Assembly: GCA_015232465.1 (NCBI GenBank)
Contig: JADFZO010000001.1
Span: 1 to 64,000, forward strand
Length of the DNA stretch: 64,000 nucleotides
From: Desulfamplus sp.
Lineage (GTDB): Bacteria > Desulfobacterota > Desulfobacteria > Desulfobacterales > Desulfobacteraceae
Reading direction: 5' to 3'
This document shows, in pieces, positions 44,657 through 52,771 of this stretch (positions are counted from its first letter, which is position 1; the number at the start of each line of letters is the position of its first letter). Position numbers and translations under genes: made by a program. The notes under the pieces were generated by a model. The model worked only from the letters and a program-made list of their open reading frames with translations, made no database searches and was not told where the DNA came from.

Positions 44657-46045
44657 TTATATAATTCCTGTAATTTTGCCTGGATTTAAAATACCATTTG
44701 GATCAAGAGCTTTGCGAAGTCGTCTTGAAAAGATGATTGAAGATAGTCCAGTCTCTTTTGCCAAAAATGGGGCTTTGGCAAGACCTGTTCCATGCTCTCC
44801 TGATAGAGTTCCGCCCAATGCTAAGGCTCTATCAAAAATCTCCTCAATTGCAGATTCAACCCGATGCCACTCCTCTTTATTTCGCTTGTCTGTCAAAATT
44901 GTAGGGTGAAGATTGCCGTCCCCTGCATGACCAAATGTGCCAATTTCAATCTTATATTTTATAGCAATCTCTTGAAGAGCCTTGACCATTGCTGGAATTT
45001 TGCTTCTTGGAACTGTTGCATCTTCTAAAACTAAGGTTGGCTTTAGCTTTGCAAGTGCAGATAGAGCACTACGGCGAGCAGCCCATATTTTATCTCGCTC
45101 AATATCGTCAGCAGCAACCTTTACATCAACTGCACCAAGTGTTTTACAAAGCTCTTCAACCTTTAATCCATCTTCTGCAACTTGACCAGGGTGCCCATCA
45201 ACTTCAATAAGAAGAAGTGCTCCAGCATCAATTGGTAAACCTGCTTTGCTGTATGCCTCAACAGCACGGATAGTAAAATTGTCAAGCAGCTCAAGGGTAG
45301 CTGGAACAATTCGGTTACTGATTATGGCAGCAACAGTTTCAGAAGCTTCATCAATAGTTTTATAGACAGCAACCATTGATTTGCGAGCTTTTGGAAGCGG
45401 GATAAGTTTAAGGGTAATCTCATCAAGAATCCCAAGAGTCCCTTCAGAGCCAACCATCAACCCAGCTAAGTTATAACCAGTTGCACACTTTACAGTTCGT
45501 GAGCCAGATTTAACATGCTCTCCCATTGAGTCAAAAAAGCTAACACCCATAACATAATCTTTAGTTACGCCGTATTTAAGCCCTCTTAAGCCTCCAGCAT
45601 TTTCAGCAACATTGCCTCCAATTGTTGAGACAGCTTGACTTCCAGGATCAGGCGGATAAAAAAGCCCTTTTTTTTCAACTGCTGCTGCAAGAGTTGCAGT
45701 AACAACTCCGGGCTGGACCACAGCATACATATCAGCCTCGTTTATCTCTAAGATTTTGTTTAACTTGCCAGTTAAGAGTACAATAGAGGCTCTGCTTGAA
45801 GGTATTGTTCCGCCGCTTAAATTTGTTCCTGCACCACGAACTGTAATGGGTAGTTTATTATCACTGCAAAGTTTAACGATCTGTCCAAGCTGCTCGCTAT
45901 TTTCAGGCATCACTGCTGCGGAGGGCACAACAGGATCAAGAACTGCTGCATCATAGGAGTATGTAACCATATCCTCTTTTTGGGTTAGCACATTATCTGC
46001 TCCAACTATCTTTTTTAATTCGCCAATTACGCCTTGAGTTGTCAT
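44657..46045 (-). CDS. glcD: FAD-linked 2-hydroxyacid dehydrogenase, GlcD-like (probable D-lactate dehydrogenase)
   Basis: 462 residues from the ATG at 46045, which has GAGAGG 4 bases upstream; an ATG 12 bases earlier lacks a site. The FAD-binding PCMH domain has GAGTNLSGGTIPS and PPDPGSQAVSTIGGNVAEN; the C-terminal oxidase domain has TFGHAGDGNLHPT and SGEHGTGLAKAPF. It oxidises a 2-hydroxy acid to the oxo acid and passes electrons to the GlcF-like protein. It is transcribed divergently from the second TRAP operon. Both promoters carry a TGGT-N3-ACCA box, which suggests joint control by the GntR/FCD protein. Confidence 0.93.
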   Translation of the reverse strand: MTTQGVIGELKKIVGADNVLTQKEDMVTYSYDAAVLDPVVPSAAVMPENSEQLGQIVKLCSDNKLPITVRGAGTNLSGGTIPSSRASIVLLTGKLNKILEINEADMYAVVQPGVVTATLAAAVEKKGLFYPPDPGSQAVSTIGGNVAENAGGLRGLKYGVTKDYVMGVSFFDSMGEHVKSGSRTVKCATGYNLAGLMVGSEGTLGILDEITLKLIPLPKARKSMVAVYKTIDEASETVAAIISNRIVPATLELLDNFTIRAVEAYSKAGLPIDAGALLLIEVDGHPGQVAEDGLKVEELCKTLGAVDVKVAADDIERDKIWAARRSALSALAKLKPTLVLEDATVPRSKIPAMVKALQEIAIKYKIEIGTFGHAGDGNLHPTILTDKRNKEEWHRVESAIEEIFDRALALGGTLSGEHGTGLAKAPFLAKETGLSSIIFSRRLRKALDPNGILNPGKITGII

Positions 46046-46090
46046 GTCGCCTCTCATTTTTTATGAATTTTTATTTTATTGGTTTGATTA

Positions 46091-46101
46091 TGGTATTACC
46101 A
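46091..46101. promoter_or_regulatory. GntR/FCD-type operator near the glcD promoter
   Basis: TGGTATTACCA matches the TGGT-N3-ACCA consensus bound by FadR-subfamily GntR proteins. On the minus strand it lies downstream of a TTGACA (complement of 46128-46133) at about the position of the transcription start, 35 bases before the glcD ATG. Half-sites TGGTATGA occur at 46140 and 46169. Confidence 0.6.
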
Positions 46102-46273
46102 ATACTAAAACACCATTAATAACAGCTTGTCAACAATAATGGTATGATGGTTGAAAAAAACTTAATTTTGGTATGAATAGAATCGGCAAGTGTTAAAAAT
46201 ATCAATGTTATTAAGGTTATTAAGGGGGTTATAACAGAGCAAAAAATAAAATTCAAATATTTTATTTTTTAGC

Positions 46274-46314
46274 TTGACAAGCAATATCCATTAATTTAAA
46301 TATTGGTCATACCA
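46274..46314 (+). promoter_or_regulatory. Promoter and GntR/FCD-type operator of the TRAP-lut operon
   Basis: TTGACA (46274-46279), 16-base spacer, TTAAAT (46296-46301), then TGGTCATACCA (46304-46314) right at the expected start of transcription. Binding of a repressor there would block initiation. A leader of about 205 bases then runs to the dctP ATG; I see no further element in it. Confidence 0.55.
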
Positions 46315-46522
46315 TAAAAGAATCGGCATAAAAGCATCGGTAAGATACCTCACATAAACAAGAACCTCAAAGAGCTTTTCAAAAGGGAGGTGGTAGCAGA
46401 TTAGACAATAAGTGTTTTAACCACCAATCTATTTTTAAATTTTTTTAACCTTTAACCTAAGATTTTTAACACCTAAACCATTTATTTACACCTAAAACTA
46501 TTTACTGGAGGAGAGAAACAAA

Positions 46523-47677
46523 ATGAAGAGAACCTTAAACTTTGTTATTGCTGCCTTAATAACAATCTGTCTTATTGTCCCTAATCTATATGCTGCTGAA
46601 AAACGCGAAAAATTTGGAACTGACAAGCGTCATATACAAGTAGATAAACTTAAAGTTGATACAAGTGATAAAAAATATCGTTGGAAAATGGTTATGCCTT
46701 GGTCAAAAGGTCTGCTTTTTTACGATATTGCTGTCCATTTTTGCGATACAGTAAGACTTGCCTCTGGCGGACGTCTTGATATTAAACCATTTTCTGCTGG
46801 TGAGCTTGTGCCTGCAATGGAGTCTTTTGATGCTGTAAGTAAAGGTTCATTTGAGGTTGGACACGATTGGCCCGGTTATTGGCAGGGCAAGAACGAGGCA
46901 TTTATACCCTTTGGTTCAGTTCCTTATGGATTAGATGGAGAGCTTTATAACATCTGGCTCTATGAAAGAGGCGGACTTGAGATGATGCAGGAGCTTTATG
47001 GAAGATATGGACTTTTTGCACTTCCTGGCGGTCAAGTGGGTCAGGAGATGGGTCTTGCATCAAACAGAGAAGCGAAAAAGATGGAAGACTTTAAAGGCAT
47101 GAAGATCAGAACTGCTGGCTGGTATATGGATATTTTAAATAAACTTGGCGCATCTGCCGTAGCTACACCTGGCGGCGAAATTTATCTCTCTCTCCAGACT
47201 GGTGTTCTTGATGCTGCTGAGTTTTCATCACCTGCGATCAACTGGCCTATGGGATTTGACGAAATCACAAAGTTCATAATTCAACCGGGTGTTCATCAGC
47301 CTGCATGTCAAAGTGCTGTCTTTTTTAACAAGAAAAAATATGACGAACTGCCTGACGATCTAAAGTGGATTATCGACACTGCTGCAAAAGAGACTCAGCT
47401 TTGGAGTTATAGTTGGATCAACAATTTAAATGCAGAGGCTATTCGTAAATTTGAAGAAAAGGTTAAAGTCGTGAAGATGGACGATGCGGCTATAATCGAG
47501 TTTGCTAAAGTTGCAAATGCCTATCTTGAAGAGAAAAAGGCTGCTAACCCTGATGTCAAAAAGATTCTTGATTCCCAAGATGCCCTTAAAAAGGATTTCG
47601 CAGATTGGAGAGAGTCAAGAAGTGGTGCAACTCCTTGGCCCTATGAGACATTCGTTGGCGGAAAACTGCATGAATAA
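46523..47677 (+). CDS. dctP: TRAP transporter substrate-binding protein, TakP/lactate-type
   Basis: 384 residues with a signal peptide (LNFVIAALITICLIVPNLYAA), longer than the usual 330-340. The mature part resembles the 2-oxoacid and calcium-lactate binding branch of DctP proteins: WKMVMPWSKG, DWPGYWQGKN, MEDFKGMKIRTAGW with the conserved Arg, and PGGEIYLSLQTGVLDAAEFSSP. It captures an organic acid in the periplasm. Given the flanking lactate oxidation genes, lactate is the probable substrate. It is the first gene of the operon dctP-dctQ-dctM-lutC-lutBA and is followed by a perfect dyad at 47741-47773. Confidence 0.94.
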   Translation: MKRTLNFVIAALITICLIVPNLYAAEKREKFGTDKRHIQVDKLKVDTSDKKYRWKMVMPWSKGLLFYDIAVHFCDTVRLASGGRLDIKPFSAGELVPAMESFDAVSKGSFEVGHDWPGYWQGKNEAFIPFGSVPYGLDGELYNIWLYERGGLEMMQELYGRYGLFALPGGQVGQEMGLASNREAKKMEDFKGMKIRTAGWYMDILNKLGASAVATPGGEIYLSLQTGVLDAAEFSSPAINWPMGFDEITKFIIQPGVHQPACQSAVFFNKKKYDELPDDLKWIIDTAAKETQLWSYSWINNLNAEAIRKFEEKVKVVKMDDAAIIEFAKVANAYLEEKKAANPDVKKILDSQDALKKDFADWRESRSGATPWPYETFVGGKLHE

Positions 47678-47740
47678 TTTACCAACACTTCTGCATTGGT
47701 TAGAATTTCAGGTTTAAATATTGCAGGATTTGAATGAATA

Positions 47741-47773
47741 AGATTTGACAACTTTTTAAAAGTTGTCAAATCT
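47741..47773. repeat. 33-nt perfect dyad, copy 1 (after dctP)
   Basis: AGATTTGACAACTTTT and its exact complement flank a single T: 16-bp arms with a one-base centre. Followed by ACAC. An identical copy, including the trailing ACAC, occurs at 49823-49855. In the mRNA it would form a long hairpin just before the dctQ ribosome-binding site. Confidence 0.9.
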
Positions 47774-47802
47774 ACACAAACTCAACAAAACGAGGTAAAC
47801 AG

Positions 47803-48306
47803 ATGTCAAAAGTATCTGAAGTTTTAGATAAAATAGTTGTAAAGCAGGGGCATGTCATGGCTTATCTTATGCCTCTGCTTGTGATTGTAACAGGATTAGA
47901 GGTTTTCAGAAGATATGCTCTATCCGCCCCTTCTGTCTGGGCACTTGAGTTTACAACCTTCTTGTTTGGCATACATTTTATGATGGGTTTTCCCTACACT
48001 GAACAGTATGATGGTCATGTAAGTGTAGATATTGTTACAGCACGATTATCAGAAAAGGCAAGGATAATTCTATGGCTTGTGGCAACACTGCTGTTGACTC
48101 TGCCCTCAGTGGCTCTGCTTGCTTATGGAGGGATTGTTTATGCCTATGAGTCTGTTGTTATTTTAGAGAAAAATTCAACTGCATGGAGTCCCCCTATTTG
48201 GCCCGTAAAACTATTCATACCTTTGGGATTTCTTCTTCTGCTTATGCAGATAGTCTCTAACATTCTTAAGAAGATTGAAGCTCTTAAAAATCTTAAAAAT
48301 AAATAA
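47803..48306 (+). CDS. dctQ: TRAP transporter small permease (DctQ family)
   Basis: 167 residues, four predicted membrane helices with the DctQ-type stretch APSVWALEFTTFLFGIHFMMG and a C-terminal Lys-rich end. Size is typical. It is the small membrane subunit that pairs with the dctM product encoded 32 bases downstream. It is separated from dctP by 125 bases containing the perfect 33-nt dyad, which may lower its expression relative to the binding protein. GAGG lies 9 bases before the ATG. Confidence 0.93.
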   Translation: MSKVSEVLDKIVVKQGHVMAYLMPLLVIVTGLEVFRRYALSAPSVWALEFTTFLFGIHFMMGFPYTEQYDGHVSVDIVTARLSEKARIILWLVATLLLTLPSVALLAYGGIVYAYESVVILEKNSTAWSPPIWPVKLFIPLGFLLLLMQIVSNILKKIEALKNLKNK

Positions 48307-48338
48307 TTCTTAACAGATTGTAAAAAAAGGGGTGGTGC

Positions 48339-49688
48339 ATGAGTCCTGAACTTATGAGTTTAATGATGTTTATTATGCTTGCCTTGTTTATTTTGACAGG
48401 CATGCCGTTGGCATTTGCTTTAGCAGCAACCGCAACAATTACAGGTTTTATAGATTATGGATTTAATGTTGATGCATTAGTTGGCGTTTTTATGAACAAC
48501 ACATGGGGAGTTATGGGCAACTTTGTTATTGTGGCAGTGCCTCTGTTTATTCTCATGGCTCAGTTGTTGGAACGCTCTCAAATATCAGAGGCTCTTTTTG
48601 AGGCTCTTTATGTTGTTATAGGAAAGATAAATGGTGGACTTGGCGTTGCTGTTGTTATTGTGTGCGTTATTCTTGCAGCCACCACAGGAATTGTTGGTGC
48701 GTCTGTTGTTGGAATGACACTGCTTGCAATCCCTACAATGCTTGAGAAAGGTTACGATAAAGGGATAAGTGCTGGTCTTATATGTGCTGGCGGAACACTT
48801 GGGATTCTTATTCCGCCAAGTATTATGCTTGTTGTTTTTGGTGGTCTGACTGGATTAAAAGAGACATCTGTAGGTAACCTCTTTGCTGGGGCTGTTATTC
48901 CTGGGCTGTTGCTTGCTCTGCTATATCTTATCTATGTTGCTGTAAGGTGCAATATAAATCCAAAACTTGGTCCTCAAATAAGTGCTCAAGAGGCTTCTAA
49001 ATACACAACGCAAGATAAAATAATTATGACAGTAAAGTCTCTGATTCCTCCTCTGTTTCTTATTCTTTCTGTTATGGGAACTATTTTGTTTGGAATTGCA
49101 ACCCCATCTGAGGCTGCTGCACTTGGTGTTATAGGTGCTACTATTCTTGCAGCATTTTACAGAAAACTTACATGGCAGGTAATAAAAGAGTCAAGCTACA
49201 ACACTCTTAAAATAACCTCTATGGTTATGATGCTCTTTGTGTGCGGAAACCTTTTTAGCTCTGAATTTCTCGCCATTGGTGGCGGTGATGTTATTACTGA
49301 TCTTTTAGTTGGTGGTGCTTTAAAAGATTATCCACTTGTTGTACTTTCGATCATGCTTCTTGCTGTTTTTCTACTTGGAATGTTTATTGACTGGGTTGCG
49401 ATTCTTCTTATTACAATACCAATTTTTCTGCCAATAACTATGGATTTGGGATTTGATCCACTCTGGTTCTCAATGCTTATGTGCATTACTCTCCAAACTT
49501 CGTTCCTCACACCGCCATTCGGATATGCCCTCTTCTATTTTGCAGGTGCAGCCCCAAAAGGTAAATATGATATGATGCTTATTTATAAGGGTGTTATGCC
49601 ATTTATTTTATTGCAGGTTCTGGGCATAATTTTATGTGTGGTCTTCCCCTCTATAATAACATATCTTCCTAAGCTGTTTTTTGGATAG
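48339..49688 (+). CDS. dctM: TRAP transporter large permease (DctM family)
   Basis: 449 residues, a little longer than average, with about 12-13 membrane segments. Family features are AVPLFILMAQLLERS, LGILIPPSIMLVVFG and SFLTPPFGYALFYFAG. It forms the ion-coupled channel. The order dctP-dctQ-dctM and the lut genes immediately downstream point to an organic-acid (lactate) permease. The start has GGGGTGG as ribosome-binding site. Confidence 0.95.
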   Translation: MSPELMSLMMFIMLALFILTGMPLAFALAATATITGFIDYGFNVDALVGVFMNNTWGVMGNFVIVAVPLFILMAQLLERSQISEALFEALYVVIGKINGGLGVAVVIVCVILAATTGIVGASVVGMTLLAIPTMLEKGYDKGISAGLICAGGTLGILIPPSIMLVVFGGLTGLKETSVGNLFAGAVIPGLLLALLYLIYVAVRCNINPKLGPQISAQEASKYTTQDKIIMTVKSLIPPLFLILSVMGTILFGIATPSEAAALGVIGATILAAFYRKLTWQVIKESSYNTLKITSMVMMLFVCGNLFSSEFLAIGGGDVITDLLVGGALKDYPLVVLSIMLLAVFLLGMFIDWVAILLITIPIFLPITMDLGFDPLWFSMLMCITLQTSFLTPPFGYALFYFAGAAPKGKYDMMLIYKGVMPFILLQVLGIILCVVFPSIITYLPKLFFG

Positions 49689-49794
49689 TAAACTAAAAAA
49701 TGGCAAAGGTAGAACATTACTACACTAAATTATCAGAAGGTTTTTGTTACCACTTGCCTGTTGGGAAATCATTTTCATCTGTTAGTGCGTGTAA

Positions 49795-49824
49795 AATCGG
49801 ATTTGTCAGATCGGGATTTGTCAG
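49795..49824 (+). repeat. Short tandem repeat before lutC
   Basis: ATCGGATTTGTCAG is followed directly by ATCGGGATTTGTCAG (two near-identical units of 14-15 bases), and the second runs into the ATTTGACAAC of the dyad. This looks like a local duplication of part of the dyad sequence. Confidence 0.7.
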
Positions 49825-49855
49825 ATTTGACAACTTTTTAAAAGTTGTCAAATCT
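49823..49855. repeat. 33-nt perfect dyad, copy 2 (before lutC)
   Basis: Identical to the dyad at 47741-47773 over all 33 bases and the following ACAC. It lies 27 bases before the lutC start, so the two copies bracket dctQ and dctM. Confidence 0.9.
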
Positions 49856-49881
49856 ACACGTAAATATTTAAGGAGCATAAA

Positions 49882-50430
49882 TTGAACCCTACAAATATCA
49901 TATCGGAATTTAAAGAAAAAGCCTCTCTTGTGTCAGCAGTTATACATGAGACTAATACTATTGAAGATGCTTTTCGTATAGCTCTCTCATTATGCAAAAA
50001 AAACTTTATCATAGCCTCTCCCCAATTTGATAATTCTGCTCTCCCATTGTTAGAAAAACTGTGCATTGAAAATGGAATAACAATTCTTAAAGATAGCCTT
50101 CGTAAATATACTAATGGAATTGATATGGGCATCACATTTGCAGATTTTGGGATTGCTGAGACTGGCACGATTGTTGTTAGCTCAGATTCTGAAGATAAGC
50201 GTCTATCAACCATGATAAGCGAAATTCATGTTGCTCTGCTCTACAAATCAAATATTAGACCAACTGCTCTTGATATGGCAGACGAGCTATCTGCATTGAC
50301 ATCAAAACCATCATCATACACAGCGTTCATAACTGGTCCCAGCAGAACCGCAGATATTGAGCGTGTTTTAGCAATAGGGGTTCATGGACCCCTTGAGCTT
50401 CATATTATCCTTTTGGAGGATAAGGAGTAA
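49882..50430 (+). CDS. lutC: Lactate utilisation protein C (LUD domain)
   Basis: 182 residues from a TTG with AGGAG 7 bases upstream. A single LUD/YkgG domain: GITFADFGIAETGTIVVSS, then the C-terminal TAFITGPSRTADIERVLAIGVHGP, which is the family signature. In other bacteria LutABC oxidises L-lactate to pyruvate, with LutC as a component of unknown chemistry. It is two bases upstream of the LutB-LutA fusion, so translation is coupled. Confidence 0.94.
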   Translation: MNPTNIISEFKEKASLVSAVIHETNTIEDAFRIALSLCKKNFIIASPQFDNSALPLLEKLCIENGITILKDSLRKYTNGIDMGITFADFGIAETGTIVVSSDSEDKRLSTMISEIHVALLYKSNIRPTALDMADELSALTSKPSSYTAFITGPSRTADIERVLAIGVHGPLELHIILLEDKE

Positions 50431-50432
50431 TC

Positions 50433-52703
50433 ATGGAGAATAGTGAGACTCTAAAAGAGTATAGACAGAGAATAGATTCTGCCCTTGATAATAAGTTTTT
50501 ACGATCTGCTATGGATAAATTTGCAGTTGCATATCGTGAGAGTAGAAAAAACGCATTTGCGGGAATGGACGTAGATGCACTTATTGCAGAGGTTGCAGAG
50601 ATTAAGCAAAATGCCATAAAAAACAACGATAAGCTCTTTGAAGAGTTTAAATCTGTTGCCCAAAAAAATGGTATTCATGTCCATTTAGCAGCCACAGCCA
50701 CAGATGCAAATAAGATTATCGCACAGATAGCCAAAGATACAGAATCCAAAAAGATCATAAAATCCAAATCAATGACAGCCGAAGAGATACACCTTAACAA
50801 ATGGCTTGAAAATGAGGGGTTTGAGGTTACTGAAACAGACCTTGGAGAGTGGATTGTGCAACTTCGCCATGAGGGACCATCTCACATGGTTATGCCTGCT
50901 ATCCATCTATCACGATTTCAGGTAGCAGAGCTTTTTGCAGGAGTTACAGGAGAAGAGCAGAACGTGGAAATTGAGCGGTTAGTTAAAGTTGCACGAAAAG
51001 AGCTAAGACAAAAATTTGTTGAGGCTGATATGGGTATCACGGGCGCTAATTTTCTCATTGCTGATACAGCAACTATTGGCATTGTAACCAACGAGGGAAA
51101 TGCCCGCCTTGCAACAACTCTTCCAAAGGTTCATGTTGCTTTAGCTGGCATTGATAAGCTGTTGCCAACCCTTAAAGATGCTTTAACCATTGCAAAGGTT
51201 CTTCCACGAAATGCAACTGGTCAGAGGCTAACCTCTTACGTTACTTGGATAACTGGACCATCTGAATATTTAGGTGCTGGCGAAAATTTCCCACCATCAA
51301 AGCGGGAGATGCACATTGTTCTTCTTGATAATGGGCGGCGAAAAATCGCATCTGATCCAGACTTTGCCCAAATATTACAGTGCGTGAGATGCGGAGCTTG
51401 TGCCAATGTCTGCCCTGTCTATCGCATGGTTGGGGGTCATACCCTTGGATATATCTATATTGGTGCGATTGGTCTTATCACCACATACTTTTTTCATGGT
51501 GCAGAAAATGCAAAAAATCTTGTTCAAAACTGCACAAATTGTGGAGCTTGCAAGGCTGTCTGTGCTGCTGGAATTGATCTGCCACGCCTTATTAAAGAGG
51601 TTCATGCACGAATCCAAGATGAAGATGGACATCCTCTTAAAAGCATGATGCTTGGAAGGATTTTAAGAGATAGAAAGATGTTTCACACCCTTTTAAGAAT
51701 CGCAAGCGTTGCACAAAAACCATTTGTCACGACACAAAATATCACGCAAAAAAAATCTTCTGCAAAAGGAGTTCAAACAGAAGAGCCTCTATACCTAAGA
51801 CATCTACCCCTGATATTTTTTAAAGAGCACAACTTTAGAGAGCTTCCAGCAATCGTAAAGACTCCATTTAGGGATAGATGGCGATCTATAAAGAGTGGTA
51901 TTGAAAATAAAAGGGTAAAAACTGCCAATAAAACGATTAAAATCGGTATATTTTCAGGTTGCGTTCAAGATTTTGTCTATCCAGAGCAGTTGGAGGCTGG
52001 GCTTAAAGTAATTAGCCAGATAGTTTTAAGTAATCCTAACTTAGATATAAAATTAGAGTTTCCAATGGGGCAGTCTTGTTGTGGACTTCCAGCCTTAATG
52101 ATGGGCGAAAAAGAGGCTGCAAAAGATGTGGCGATCCAAAATATTGAGGCTTTTAAGGGGTATGATCTTGATTATATCGTAACTCTTTGTGCTTCGTGTG
52201 CTTCACATCTGACTCATGCAACCCCTTGGCTTTTATCTGGATTGTATGACACTGATGCAAAAGAGTTTGCTAATAAAGTTGTGCCGTTTAGCCAATTTAT
52301 CAACAAAATTTTAATGGCAGAAGGGGAAAAAGGCTATGATATTTTAGATCGTAAAACTGACCTTACGCCGAAGCATGTTACGTGGCACTCTCCTTGTCAT
52401 CTCTGTCGCGGTCTTGGAATTAAAGACGATCCTAAGGAGCTTATTGCAAAATCAGGCAACTTATTTGTTCAGGCAAAAGAGGAGGAGACCTGCTGCGGAT
52501 TTGGAGGCAGTTTTTCAGCAAATTTTCCTGCAATCTCAAAAGAGATTCTTACCCGCAAATTAGATGATGTTGAAAATACAGGGGCAGAGATTTTAGCAAC
52601 AGAGTGTCCGGGTTGCGTGATGCAGTTAAGGGGCGGGGCTTTAAATCAGAATCGAAAATTTAAGGTGCTCCATTTAGCAGAACTGCTTGCTTCAAAATAT
52701 TAA
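50433..52703 (+). CDS. LutB-LutA fusion: lactate utilisation Fe-S protein with LUD and CCG domains
   Basis: 756 residues. The first about 300 residues are a LUD domain as in LutB (MGITGANFLIADTATIGIVTNEGNAR, and WITGPSEYLGAGENFP). Next come two ferredoxin motifs (CVRCGACANVCPVYR near 315 and CTNCGACKAVCAAG near 370). The last about 250 residues are two CCG domains as in LutA (CCGLPALMMGEKEAA, WHSPCHLCRGLGI, CCGFGGSFSANFPAI, CPGCVMQLRGG). LutA and LutB are separate proteins in Bacillus; the fusion with adjacent lutC makes a complete LutABC set. It probably oxidises L-lactate in the cytoplasm, complementing the GlcDF pair for the other isomer. Confidence 0.93.
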   Translation: MENSETLKEYRQRIDSALDNKFLRSAMDKFAVAYRESRKNAFAGMDVDALIAEVAEIKQNAIKNNDKLFEEFKSVAQKNGIHVHLAATATDANKIIAQIAKDTESKKIIKSKSMTAEEIHLNKWLENEGFEVTETDLGEWIVQLRHEGPSHMVMPAIHLSRFQVAELFAGVTGEEQNVEIERLVKVARKELRQKFVEADMGITGANFLIADTATIGIVTNEGNARLATTLPKVHVALAGIDKLLPTLKDALTIAKVLPRNATGQRLTSYVTWITGPSEYLGAGENFPPSKREMHIVLLDNGRRKIASDPDFAQILQCVRCGACANVCPVYRMVGGHTLGYIYIGAIGLITTYFFHGAENAKNLVQNCTNCGACKAVCAAGIDLPRLIKEVHARIQDEDGHPLKSMMLGRILRDRKMFHTLLRIASVAQKPFVTTQNITQKKSSAKGVQTEEPLYLRHLPLIFFKEHNFRELPAIVKTPFRDRWRSIKSGIENKRVKTANKTIKIGIFSGCVQDFVYPEQLEAGLKVISQIVLSNPNLDIKLEFPMGQSCCGLPALMMGEKEAAKDVAIQNIEAFKGYDLDYIVTLCASCASHLTHATPWLLSGLYDTDAKEFANKVVPFSQFINKILMAEGEKGYDILDRKTDLTPKHVTWHSPCHLCRGLGIKDDPKELIAKSGNLFVQAKEEETCCGFGGSFSANFPAISKEILTRKLDDVENTGAEILATECPGCVMQLRGGALNQNRKFKVLHLAELLASKY

Positions 52704-52771
52704 AAATTTGTAATAAACGCTGAATGTTATTACCAGCTAAATTAGAGAGAACTAAAAGAGGAGTTTAGGTT

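Noticed and set aside
44439-44909. 156-codon open frame antisense across the glcF-glcD junction
   Set aside because: It is antisense to two well-supported genes and its translation looks like shadow sequence rich in Ser and Pro.
49700-49885. 61-codon open frame after dctM
   Set aside because: It has no ribosome-binding site, and its second half is the short tandem repeat and the perfect dyad translated, so it is not a real gene.
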